From Nageia nagi (Eukaryota; Pinophyta), in contig JBITNC010000001.1 in NCBI GenBank assembly GCA_050084985.1, positions 15,996,001 to 16,060,000 on the forward strand: DNA of 64,000 nt, given 5' to 3'. This document shows positions 49,435 to 61,118 of the stretch, in pieces. Under the pieces are notes generated by a model, which saw nothing but the letters and a program-made list of their open reading frames with translations, made no database searches and was not told the origin of the DNA. Positions within the stretch are counted from its first letter, which is position 1. The number at the start of each line of letters is the position of its first letter. Position numbers and translations under genes: made by a program.

Positions 49435-49755
49435 TGTTAGGTCCCTATACATTATTATTGTTAGGTCGGATATGGTTATTATTATTTCCTTACATTATTA
49501 TTGTTATGTCGGCTAGTGTCCTTTCATTGTAGTGGCACCCCTTGGACTCCTATATATACTAAGGAGGTATTATCATTTGAAGATGTCTATTGTTGTGTAA
49601 TTGATGTGATGTAAAGGAGGTTGCCCCCTCGAAGTGGCTTATTACAAGGGAGGTTGCCCCCTCGAAGTGGCTTATTACAGATTTTATTTCTTATTCAATG
49701 CGTTGAGCTCTCTCTTTGGTGATTTTATGCTATTTTGGGAACTTTGTTCATAACA
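49435..49755 (+). repeat. 5' LTR of the gag-only element
   Basis: TGTTAGGTCCC to TTCATAACA. TATA box TATATATA at 49551-49558. It contains a 33-base tandem duplication with GGTTGCCCCCTCGAAGTGG in both halves (~49613-49679), also present in the 3' LTR. Confidence 0.95.
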
Positions 49756-50549
49756 TTTGGTACCAGAGCAGACGATTCTAGGGTTTCACAGCTCAAAACT
49801 AGTCATCGTGGCATTTTCGCTACCAATGTTTTTTCGAGAGGATTTAGATTCTGAAATTTATTGGGTTTTTTGAAGACATAACGAGGAAGTTTCAGTTAAA
49901 ATTTCAGCTCCTAATTCGCTATATTTTTTAATTTACACTCAGGGGAAGTTAAGGTTTGTGACTAGTCGCAAAAGCAGATCTGAAACAGGTGTTCTAGCTA
50001 AAAAAGGTATATCTGAAGTTTTACAGCTCCAAACTAGGTGAGACCTATTGGATTGGTTAGGTTATATATGGAAGTTTATCTGTTACAATTTTCAAGGTCT
50101 GAGAATAAACAGGTGACACAAGGCACTTCATACAAGTTCGCTCTTCAAAAAAATCCAAAAATCAGCACATTTTGGGAAAATTGCAGTCATTTCCTCTTGG
50201 ACTATCAGAATTTGACGAAATCTGTGGCATTGAAAAGAAGACATCTGAGGCTACCATAGGTAGAAATTTCAGACTCTAAAGGGCCGAAATTTCATATTTA
50301 CATCAGTTGGAAGGTTGGACAATAGAACAGTCTCCAAATCATGATTTAAAAAAAGGTACAATTTATTTATTTATTTCTTTAAATTTGCATATATTTTGAT
50401 TGAAAGGTCTATTTGGGGTGATTCATAAGCTATTGGAAAGAAAAGAAAGAGTAGAGTCTTTTAGGTATAGACGTGTTCTGGCATCTTTAAACATAGGAGC
50501 TGTCGTTACTTTGCCAGCACTGCATCCCGAGGAATTGTGGTCTCCTACA

Positions 50550-50766
50550 ACGTACTCGCAGTATATCGCTTAGGCCACTGTTGGATTCTCTCACGTACCT
50601 TTGAGTATATAGAGAGGCCATCATGCTCATGCACGTACATGGTATATAGAGAGGTCCTTTAGGATTTCCTCACGTACCGCGAGTATATTAGCAAGGGCCC
50701 TTTTCGAACGGTTGTGCATTAGACAGCACTAGCACAGAATTGAGCTCCCACGTACCTTGCGTATAT
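50550..50766 (+). repeat. Five hairpin motifs in the leader just before gag
   Basis: The core ACGTAC, 3-6 bases, GTATAT occurs at 50550-50566, 50593-50610, 50633-50647, 50672-50688 and 50750-50766. The cores can pair (four Watson-Crick pairs, one G-U and one A-C mismatch). In several copies the flanks extend the stem with different bases: CTCTC/GAGAG in the second, CTCCC/GGGAG in the fifth, CCTA/TAGG in the first. The array ends 30 bases before the gag ATG, where retroelement packaging signals usually lie. Confidence 0.8.
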
Positions 50767-50795
50767 AGGGAGACCCCCTAGAATACTTAGTCAAA

Positions 50796-51722
50796 ATGCC
50801 ACCGAAAAAAATTGCTACACCAACTAGACCTCTAGAGGGTTCATCCATGACTATAGCAGAAAGTGAAGACATATTCTTTCGAATATCCCAAGTGGAAGAA
50901 TTGGTTAAAGAGTGTGTAAAAAAGGGTGATATGGAGGAATTAAAAAGGGATTTGACAAAAGAGTTGGAAACTAAAATGGATCAATATATGGAAAAGATTT
51001 TTCAACTCATACAAAACCCAGAGGTAAAGATTCCTAAAGATGTTGATATGGCCTAGGGTTATCAGGTAAATAATGATATTATTCAAGGAGATAAACCCTT
51101 CATTAATAAGCCTAATTCAGGAGGATATGCTTCTACTGATGGAAGTAATCAAGCATGGTTCTCAAGGGGAATCCAAATCCCCAAGATCGACATGAGGAAG
51201 TTTGATGGAAGGGACCCCATCACTTGGATATTTCAAATGGAGCACTTTTTTGATCTACACCAAGTACCAACATCACAAAAAGTAACTATTGCATCCTTGT
51301 ATCTAGAGCCTGAGCAGGTTGTATGGTACCAATGGCTTTGTGAATGTAAAAAGGGTTCTATTATATCTTGGTCCATTTTTACAGAGGAACTGATAGCCTA
51401 CCATGAGGATGTTAAGAATAATTCCTTCTTTACTCAATTGATAAATCTAAGGCAAGAAGGTTCAGTGATGGAGCACATTCAACAATTTCAAAAGTTGAGT
51501 CTTAGAGTGAAGGATATACCAGATGATAGATTGTTGGATCTCTTTATGGGAACCTTAAAGGATAAAATTCAACATGAGGTGCATCTATTTGAACCAACAT
51601 CCTTAGAGATGGCTTTTAGGATGGCAAGGAAGGTTGAAAGTAAAAATATGGCAATGGCTGAATATTCCACATGGGAAGATGAGAAATTTATACAGAAGCA
51701 TCCAGAACTACTAAAATGTTGA
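50796..51722 (+). CDS. Gag protein with one in-frame TAG
   Basis: 308 codons in one frame. Codons 1-86 (basic start MPPKK, then an acidic/basic helical segment likely to form a coiled coil) end at TAG (51054-51056); the same frame continues to TGA at 51720-51722. The second part has KFDGRDPITWIFQMEHFF (from codon 133) and then the Retrotrans_gag pattern with WYQWL, SWSIFTEEL and VMEHIQQFQKL. No zinc knuckle is seen and no protease follows. The TAG (followed by GGT) may be a simple nonsense mutation in this copy, or translation may start at the ATG at 51192 or read through. The protein would form particles that package this RNA together with a partner's enzymes. Confidence 0.75.
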
Positions 51723-51751
51723 GGACAACATTTTTTTGAAGGAGAGGGGCA

Positions 51752-52072
51752 TGTTAGGTCCCTATACATTATTATTGTTAGGTCGGATATGGTTATTATT
51801 ATTTCCTTACATTATTATTGTTATGTTGGCTAGTGTCCTTTCATTGTAGTGGCACCCCTTGGACTCCTATATATACTAAGGAGGTATTATCATTTGAAGA
51901 TGTCTATTGTTGTGTAATTGATGTGATGTAAAGGAGGTTGCCCCCTCGAAGTGGCTTATTACAAAGGAGGTTGCCCCCTCGAAGTGGCTTATTACAGATT
52001 TTATTTCTTATTCAATGCGTTGAGCTCTCTCTTTGGTGATTTTATGCTATTTTGGGAACTTTGTTCATAACA
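51752..52072 (+). repeat. 3' LTR of the gag-only element
   Basis: 321 bp, two substitutions from the 5' LTR; followed by TSD TGATT (52073-52077). Confidence 0.95.
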
Positions 52073-55000
52073 TGATTACACTTATCCCAAGGCACCTCAT
52101 CTAAAGCATGGGATATGGAAAGCACACTAATCATGCTTGGACATCGTTGCATGAGAGTACATCAATCCCAACATAAGATTAATGATGAAGCTACCTCACA
52201 CTATAAAAGGAGAATTCTTGGAAGATAATAACATTATATTATGATTATGATTTCTTCTTCTTGGTTTGGGCATTTCTCTTCCTTGATTTCCACTTCGACG
52301 AAGTGAGGTACCTATTGCGGGGTGTAGAACAAGACTTATGTGGGTACACACTTTGAGGAATAGTGCACCTTAGGGTTGTAACAAGGGGTGTTGGCATTAC
52401 CCTTGGATTAGTAGAATACTGCTAGTGGATCTTTGAGATTCCACCACAATTATGGAGGAGGAAGCCTTGGTGAAAGCCTTGACACTGCTAAGGATCTTAG
52501 CCTTGGAGCATCATTCTTCATTACACATTCATTGTAATTGATGTCACTTCTCTTATTATTCAAATGCAATTACATTTGGCCATTACATTGTTATTTTCTT
52601 TTCATTTCATGATATATGTCTCTGTATGATATTTAGCATATTTGAGGGTGTGATATTGAGTGTTTACACTTCTTGGCTAGACATATCCATTATAAGTGAT
52701 AATTCATTGCTAATTTGTTATTCTATCTAGTCGTCGGGATCTCAAGGCACTATTTTGCATGTATAAGCTAGACGTTGAGTATTTAAATGTAATGTCCCCA
52801 TTTTTATGGTGTTTTCCCCATTTCGCCACTGTAAAATGGGAACATTTAGTTTAGGGTTATTTTACTTAATTTTGGTAATTTAATGAATATTTAGCCTTTT
52901 ATTTGTAAGTTCCACTTTAACATTAGTTAATTGCTCCAATTATGGGATGTTGGGCATATTTTAGTCCTTAGGAGTTATTTTATATTATTAATTATGTCAA
53001 TAATTATGTAATTTAAACTCCAAGGTAATTATTAATTGTAAATGCAATATTGGTTACCTAATTTAATGCATTGCATATATTAAGCCTTGATGATTGTAAT
53101 ATTGGCATTAAATGGTCCTCTTTAGCAATATTGCTCCCCTCTCTAGGTACCTAATTTAGCGCATTGCATATATTAAGCCTTGATGATTGTAATATTGGCA
53201 TTAAATGGTCCTCTTTAGCAATATTGCTCCCCTCTCTAGGTATAAGATGATACCAAAGTGATTTCACCTATCACGAGGCATAAAAAGACACCCATACTTG
53301 AACACCAAGAGGATTGGATTATTTATGGATGATATTTGGCATCCCAAGGCACCTTGGAAGACCTTAAGGCTTAACATCACACTAGGAGGCTCATAAGGTG
53401 CTTGTGTGGATCCTAGTGCACATGGGAATCCCCTAACATGAGACATTGCAACTATGAGCACTTAGATGAGATGACACTCATCCCAAGACTCTCCATCATG
53501 GATGTTGGATAGAGAAGCACATAGATCACCCTTAGACACCATTGGATGAGGTCACATCAATCCCAATGCATGATTAGAAGATGATGAAGCTACCTCTCGT
53601 TATATAAGGAGGATTCCTGGAAGACAAATGCATTTTATTATCATTATATTTTCTTATTCTTGGTTTGGGCATTGTTCTTCCTTGATTCCATTCTTCAGAG
53701 TGAGGTACCTATAGCAGGGTGTAATATAGGACTTACATGGGCACACACTTGGGGGTTGGCATAACCCAAGTAGATGGCTAGCTATTGGAGGGGTGTTGGC
53801 GTCACCGTCAAATTAATGAACATTACTAGTGGATGTCTAAGATTCCACCACAACTATTAAAGGAGGAAGCCCTGGTGCAAGCCTTGCCATACTATGGATC
53901 TAAGCCTTGGAACATCAATCTTTGTTACATTGTCATTGTAATTGTGCTTTACTACATTTGTTATTTCAAATACAATTACATTGGCCTTTAATCTGCTAAA
54001 TTCTTTTCATTTGTCTCATCTTACTTGGATGTTAGATCTAGAGTGCATTTTATGTTATTAATTCATGTTCTTGCTCTCCTAATCCCTATGTTGGACATTT
54101 GGCATAATTGAGGGTGCATTATTGAGTATTTACCCTTCTTGGCAAGATGTCTACACTAGAGTGATAATTAATTGCTAATTTGTCATCTTATCTAGTTGTT
54201 GGGTTTATGAGGATTTTGTATTGAGATCTTGCCAACACTAGCTAGACATTGGGCATGTTGCATAATTTTGTGTATTATTGTTGAGATCTGGAGCTTTGGA
54301 GTGAAATATCCCTTTCCTAGGGCATGTTTGGTGATTCTTGCTATTATTTGGAGTTGAAGTTAGAGGATTTGCACCAAATCCCATTAAGCCAAAATTAAGG
54401 CTTATCACATTGAAGGCCATTGAAGTGTTCTTGACATTTTGGATGAGACATTGCATTTTTGGCATGTGATTTGACCACTTACACATGAACGTTGGGTTTG
54501 TATGATATTAATTGATGAGATCTTGTATATGCATGAGTTTGTTGTGCTATTTTGGGCATCATTGATTAGATTTGAGGCAGAGTGTGACCTCCCTCCTATA
54601 GGGATAGTTTGGCAATTTTTAATTATCGTTTTAGTTTGGAATTTGAGATATGAGTGAGCCTTAGTTTAGCTCATCACAATTGGTATCAAAGCCCAAGATC
54701 TTTTCATCCTATTGGGTTAGATATTGAGAAAGATTTACAATGAGCCAAGATCTTTCCATCTTGTTGGGTTAGATCTTGAGGGAGTTTTTCATAGCCAAGA
54801 TCTTATTGTCTTGTTGGAAGACCTTGGAAGACTTATAGTTATGGAAAGAAGTTACAGTTGTTGTGAAGAGGAGATCTCTTCGTCTTGTTGGAGAGAAATT
54901 GCAGAGTTTAGATCTTACCATTGTTGTTGAGCAAAGACCTAGAGAAGGAGTTACAATGGAATTACAGTGGTAATCAAAGAATTGTGAGGAGATTCAGAAG

Positions 55001-56588
55001 CATCACAGTGAAATCAAAGGTTTCAAGCATCTAGATTTGAAATTTGGGTTACTAAAGGAATATGTTGAGGACTTTTTGCTAATTTTAGGGAGTTTTAAGG
55101 ACTAAGCTAGTTTGTCGCACCTATGGAAGCATATTTTGGGTACTAGATCTCATTCCTTGGTCCCTTGGAGGATAACATTGGAGCTTTGGGTATCCAATTT
55201 GCAAAATTCGGGCATCTAAAGGTAGACATTGGAGCTTTTTACACCAAATTGTAGTGTTTGAGGATTGAATGGTGTGACGTAGGGCCTTGGTGCCTAGTTT
55301 GAACCCTTCATCACTGGATCTTGCACTTGGATCAAGATTATTCCACCCTAGAGGCACTACTTTCTAGGTTTGAGTAAATTTGAAATTTCCAAATTAATTT
55401 CAAGAATTTAAATTTTTAAGGAAAAATTTAAATTTTGCAATCATGGAGGGATAAGATATACAAGACTTTTTAATTATTTTTAGAGGGATTTAATTTAATT
55501 TGACAAGAAAATTAAATGAGAGATAAGTCTTTTAAAATTTTGAATTTTGAAGGAAAAAGCAAGATGCAAATATGAAAAGCAAATTTCAAATATTTTGAAA
55601 CACTATAAAGGAAAACGTTTAAGTGGGAGTGGGAGCACAACATTTTTGAGAAGCATATTTCGCAATTAGGAGCAAAGGAGAAGTTTGTTCCACCAAGGAG
55701 ACCATCATTTAGCTTGGAGAGAGGTTCGTTGTGCTTCTAGGAGGCTCATTTCCACAATTATTCCCTCCAAGAGGATTTGTCCACTCTTGGGAGGCCTATT
55801 TCGAATTTGCAAAGTTCTAAATAAGCTCATCCTACATTGAAGACCAATTTTCCAGACGTTGAGCAACTGCTTGGTTCATGACAACATCATTGAACATTGA
55901 GGAGGATCATTCCACCTTAGAGAGCTAGTCTTGAGGTGTAGGAACCACAAAGAGATTCATTTAGCCTTATTTAACAATAGCATCTTCAGGATTGACTAGG
56001 GATCAAGCATTCCTTAGAGGCATTCCAAGAAGATACCGAGTTTGTTATTGTTGCAAGAGACCCTAAGAACCCAACCATCGTTGTGAATGCCAAGACAAGG
56101 GTTTCCACATTAGGAGGACATCAATAGTGAGGATTGACCATAAGGGAAGGGTTCATTAGAAGGAGTGCACTCGTTGAAAGGGAAGAGATTTCATGATAGA
56201 ACATGGAGGTGCCAACCACATCACCACACTCATAGCAATCTCGCACACCTTGTACCAAGAATATTCAACTCTTCCACCATAGGTTAAGGAAGCACTAAGC
56301 TTTCAAGAGTTCATAGAAGTCACAAGAGCAAGGGAGGATGAAATTCACACACCACCTCACCAAAACCATCAAAGGAGATGATCAGAGGGATACATAGCAT
56401 CAAGAGCTAGAACTTCCCCAATACCATTGAGACGAAGAGAAGATGAGACTCTAATTGTACACAATGGAAAAAGGAGAAGCTTCCAAAGAGAGCTTTAGGG
56501 ATACTGTGAAAGCTACAAAGAGAATTGGGCTCCCAACCAACAAAGACAAAATCAACATTACCATTCAAGGATAATATCATATATAAGG

Positions 56589-57085
56589 ATGATCGAAGGG
56601 AAACATAATAAGGCAACACACTACCGATCAATCAAAGTTAGAGTAGAAGTTGTAGGAGAAGCAATCCTTATACTGATTGATAATGGGGCAACACAAAATT
56701 TCATTGACCAAGGATTTGTAGCAAGAAAGAACCTCCCAACCAAGGTTGTCGAAGGATTGAATGTCACCAATGCAAATGGGCACTACACATTGTCTAACCG
56801 AATGTTAGACTCAAGATCAAGCTTAGTAACCACATTCTTGAGAACGAATTCTACATCTTCCCATAGGATGGGTTGCAACAGGTATTGCTTGGAGTACAGT
56901 GGATGTATCCTTTAGGAGACATCCAAACAAATTTCCAAAGGTTCGAAGTGAGTTTTTGGCTCAAGGGACAAAAGGTCATCATCAAGGGAATGAAGGATTG
57001 TTGTGGACGACACTTGACAACAGCACAAGAGAAGGACAACATGCATTTTATGGTTGCCTTCAAAAGAGCCACCCCAACAAAATAA
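56589..57085 (+). pseudogene. Gypsy A retropepsin, frameshifted, copy 4
   Basis: Same domain halves as in copies 1-2: LIDNGATQNFID in the first frame, LLGVQWMYPLGDIQ in the second (56873-57085). The active site is D-N-G. Confidence 0.7.
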
Positions 57086-58643
57086 TAAAGAAATTGGAAT
57101 TTGCTACAGAATACAAGCCATAGTTTGTAGACACAAACTACGGACTTGAATATCAAATAATGGAGGTTATCAAGCCAGAGTTTGTGGGTTCTAATTTCTT
57201 CTCATCATCTAACCATGAGAAAGAAGAGGGGATAGATCATGAGGACATTGTTGCAATTGAAGATGTTCTGAATTGCTTAGGGACAAGCAATATGGGAAGT
57301 GCAGAATTATAATGTCACCATTTTTATGGCATTTTCCCCACTTCACCAGTGGAAAGTGGGAACACTTAGCTTAGGTTTGTTTTATTTAATTTTGGTTGGT
57401 ATTATAGCCCATTATTTGTAAGTTCCACTTGGAGGATTAATTTATTACTCCAATTATGGGATGTTGGGCCTTTTAATGCAATTAAGAGTGATTTAATATT
57501 TGAGGTAGAGACATATGATTCCTGGAAGACTCCACACTTGGACGTTTGGATCATGAGGAGGTTTAGACCATTTGATGAGAAATTGGGCATCCCAAGACAC
57601 CCATGTATCACCCTTGGAGGCTCCTAGCATGATGGCATTAATTCCTAAGCACATGGAAGTCCCCCACAACCCAACATTGGCATTCTAGGCCCTTGAATGT
57701 GGTTAGACTTATCCCAAGGCACCTCATCTTAAGCGTGAGATATAGAGAGCACATGGATCACCCTTGGATACTATTGGATGAGATTACATCAATCCCAGCA
57801 CAAGATTAATGATAAAGCAACCTCACACTGTAAAAGGAAGATTCTTGGAAGATCATAGCATTATGTTATGAGTATGATTTCTACTTCTTGGTTTGGGCAT
57901 TGCTCTTCCTTGATTTCCACTTTGACAAAATGAGGTACTTGTTATAGGGGTGTTGACATTACCCTTGGATTAGTAGAATATTGCTAGTGGATCTAAGATT
58001 CCACCATAGCTATAGAGGAGTAAGCCCTGGTGTAGGCCTTGCCACTATTGAGCATAAGAGCCCTAGAGCATCAATCCTCGTTGCATGATCATTGTAATTG
58101 ATGAAACTTCCCTTATTATTCAAATACAATTACATTTGACCATTACACTATTATTTGCTTTTCATTTCATGATATTTATCTTTATATGCTTGGACATTGG
58201 ATATTTGGCATATTTGAGGATGCAATATTTAGTATTTACACTTCCTGGCTAGATGTCTCCATTGTAAGTGATAATTCATTATTAATTTGCCATTTTATCT
58301 AGTTGTTGGGATCTCAAGGCATAATTTGCATGTATAAGCTAGACGTTGAGTATCTGAAGTTCATTTGAATTGTTCTTGACATTATGGATGAGACGTTGGG
58401 TTTCTGGCATATGATTTGATCACTTGCACATGTACGTTGGGTTTGTATGATGTTAATTAATGAGATCTAACATTTGCATAAATTCATTGGGCTATTTTGG
58501 GCATCATTGATCAGATATGAGGCATTAGAGTGTGATGTTCCTCCTCTATGGATAATTTGATAATTTTTAATTATCATTTTGGTTTGGAATTTGAGGATTT
58601 GTTCAAAATTCGTGTGAGCCTTAGTTTTGCTCATCATAGAGAC

Positions 58644-59417
58644 CTCACTTGAAGATATGCTTGTTCAGAATTATTTCGCTCTTCTTCAGGTTGCGGGTGT
58701 CGACTCCTTCCATTGCCTCTTGCAGATAAAAACCCACAAGAGAGGTTTTAAGACTTAGTGAGATTTCAAGGTTGTATGGATTACTACGTTGAGGCATAGC
58801 GCACCTTACAGGCTTTGCTAGCTATTTAGGAGTGTTGGCATTACCCTAGATTATCTTAACACTGCTAGAGATCCTAATGTCTTGGCCACACCTTGCGAAG
58901 GAGGAAGACCTAGTTCAAGCCTTACCCATCTGTGGGGCAACCCTGGTGCTATTTCTTTGTTCTTAGCTACATCTTGAATATCTTTAAGCTAGGGCATCAT
59001 TTTCTCTAAGGACAAGGCATGTAATTTGATTATCCTTGCAATATTATTAAATTACCTTTTGTGGCTCAATTATTGTGTTAACTTTCACGATCTTGCCTAG
59101 AGGGATAGACGTTGGGTTTATGCTTGCAATATCTTGTTATCTTATCTTCCTAACCTAGACATTGAACTTGCATGAGTATTTTGGATGCTTGTTCTTAAGT
59201 TTGTGCATTAGAAGTTGGACTTTGGGTCACTCAAGACACCAACATTAGGATATGGACCACTAGTTTAGCCCCTAGAGGCTAGACGTCTGCTTCCTGGAAG
59301 TTGGGATAGGGCTTAATTGGTGCATGAACAGTTTGTTGGCCATTTTAGGTGCCTTCTAGCTAGCCTAGAAGAGGCCCTTGACATGATTCTAGGTCAACCC
59401 TAGTCCGAAATATTACA
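58644..59417 (+). repeat. 3' LTR of gypsy B, right part
   Basis: Unique continuation after the last unit. It follows the downstream half of the family LTR: GTGTTGGCATTACCCT, GAGGAAG and ACATCTTG-like blocks correspond to GTGTTGGCATTACCCTTGG and GAGGAAGCCC in LTR A. It ends AAATATTACA, the inverted partner of the LTR start TATAATATT at 5349. Joined to 5349-6044 it makes an LTR of about 1.47 kb, similar to the family. Confidence 0.75.
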
Positions 59418-59905
59418 TCAAATTTATGATCAAATCAAAATAGTGAATTAGTGGTTTGGATAATTACAATATTTTACATAAAACAAGCAATATCAATAGG
59501 TGAAATGGTTTCCTGTTTATAATGTTGGTTCAACTACATACCATCTCTTTATATTATGATATCACCATTCGAAGTTCTTTATGGTCCAAAAATTTCTTTG
59601 AGAATAGATCATTTGCCAAGATCATCCAGAGTAGAAGAAATGATTGATTGTTACAAACAAATAGATAGAAAGTGATATGGCTACTCGAGGATAATCTTTG
59701 TCAAATGTAAATTAAGATGGAAATCAATATAGACTAGAATAATGTTTAGACATAAGAAACATGGTTTTCTCGAGGCTCCAATTGGAGAAACAAGCATCAT
59801 TCAAAACTAAGACGAAACAAAAATTGACCTCAAGAATTGAAAAATCCTACAAGGTGGTTTAATGAATTGGACAAGTGATTTATAAGTTGGAGCTATCACT
59901 CAAAT
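59418..59905 (+). pseudogene. Gypsy D integrase remnant, left part
   Basis: Short in-phase pieces in shifting frames match the C-terminal half of Ty3/gypsy integrase: a GLDNY piece (~59455), VKWFPV and TTYH pieces (59505-59545), SPFEVLYGPKISL (~59565-59603, the family's SPFEALYG signature) and YKLEL (~59880-59894, the start of the chromodomain-side tail). Several frameshifts and stops make it dead. It is cut at 59905 by the solo LTR, and the frame resumes exactly after it. Confidence 0.75.
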
Positions 59906-61107
59906 TGTGATGTTCCCAAATCAGGAACTTCAAAAATAGCTCAAATAATTTTGAATTAAATCTCTAAAAATCCCATAAATTCCAAACGACTCAAAAATGC
60001 CCAAATCATGCTTAATAAATTATTCTTAATGCACCAATTTTCACCCAAATTGAGTCAAGCTATTCTAGGGTAGGGAATAGTTGAAATAACTTCACAAATT
60101 GCAGACGTCAAGCAACCCATACATGAGATCTCACTATTATACTCAAATTATGACTCTAGGAAGCATGTGTCCAACATTTAAGCACTAAATCTCAAATACT
60201 CACAAGTAATAATGCCACAAAATTAGATCTTGAATACTAAATGATAAAACGAGCCAAAAGAAATGTCTTACAAGCCTCAAAGGAACAATTAAGATGCCCT
60301 AAGGTGAGACATCTCAACCAGGGAGACTGGATCTCAAACCATGAACCCTCAAATGTGCTCCAAATTGACTCTAGAAATTGGACGACCCACAATTGGTTGT
60401 CCTAAATGCAAATCCGGATATGACTAGCTTTCTAGATGCAAATATGGATGTGCAAGATGACTTAGAATGCCTCCAAGCCTAGACATCCCCTTCTGGTAAA
60501 TTGGATTGGATTCCAAGATCCTAAAGGCTTTCCCAAGCTGGATGAACCCTAATGATGGAAGACCTTCGTATTAGAGGTGTAGATCCCTGATGAATCTTAG
60601 TAGCAGTGAAGCACTGAATCCCTGATGGATTCCAAAACTCCACAATAGTAGTGTTGGAGTGAATCCCAGATGGATTCCAATACTTCGTAGTAGTAGTGGT
60701 GGTGGTAGTCGAATAGCCAAGGGAAATGCTAAACCCCAAGGAGATGGTAGTCGAATAAGCGTAGAGGAATGTTGGACCTCAAGGACCTCCCTTGTGTGCA
60801 CAAGAGAAATGGAGAGACCTCGTGCTTATAAAAATAATAATTAAGCAAGCATATCCTTTGAATGAGGCCATAATTGCCTTTTATAGGAGGCATCTCAACC
60901 AAAGGGATTGATCGACCCAACTAAGACAATATAATTCCTCATTGGGGTTACAAATTATTAATTTCTCCCCTACATGAGGTGCATAACTAAATTAGACTTA
61001 TTGGGCCTACCAAATTACATTTTGGGATCTCATTAAACCCCATAAGTGAGGTGTCCCATTTAGGGCGCATAGGATGAGATCTACAATTACAATTTAATAT
61101 CTAAAGA

Positions 61108-61118
61108 TGGATAATGGC
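61108..61118 (+). repeat. Target duplication of the retrocopy (left)
   Basis: TGGATAATGGC, repeated right after the poly-A tail at ~62710-62720. The length (11 or more bases) suits LINE-type target-primed integration. Confidence 0.8.

Larger units (their letters stand above)
49435..52072 (+). mobile_element. Gag-only LTR element (TR-GAG type, Ty3/gypsy)
   Basis: 2,638 bp with 321-bp LTRs (49435-49755 and 51752-52072), TSD TGATT, primer site TGGTACCAGAGC (49758-49769) and polypurine tract AAGGAGAGGGGCA (51739-51751). The LTRs differ at two positions that I can see (GTCGG/GTTGG and AAGGGAGG/AAAGGAGG). Only a gag-type frame is present; protease and polymerase are absent. It fits the plant class known as terminal-repeat retrotransposons with GAG domain, which depend on a partner element for reverse transcription. 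Present only in copy 4. Confidence 0.93.
48847..58638 (+). mobile_element. Gypsy element A, array copy 4, interrupted by gag-only element
   Basis: Borders GAGAC. The gag-only element lies in its first, truncated LTR. The retropepsin remnants are at 56589-57085. The 3' LTR lost two segments near 57501-57525. Confidence 0.85.
44923..58665 (+). repeat. Tandem 11.28-kb unit, copy 4, with gag-only element and a deletion
   Basis: 13,743 bases; without the 2,638-base element and its TSD it is ~11.1 kb because of ~156- and ~27-base deletions near 57501 and 57522. In the region from ~48670 rightwards it often agrees with copy 1 against copies 2-3. Its right edge runs on into the unique continuation of LTR B. 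Confidence 0.95.

Noticed and set aside
2133-58665. Array as an assembly duplication
   Set aside because: Unit-specific substitutions, microsatellite lengths, deletions and two different insertions make simple assembler duplication unlikely, although long-read confirmation is still wanted.
60521-60920. Overlapping small ORFs on both strands
   Set aside because: They lie in a short-period repeat of the solo LTR downstream of its TATA box and show no domain.
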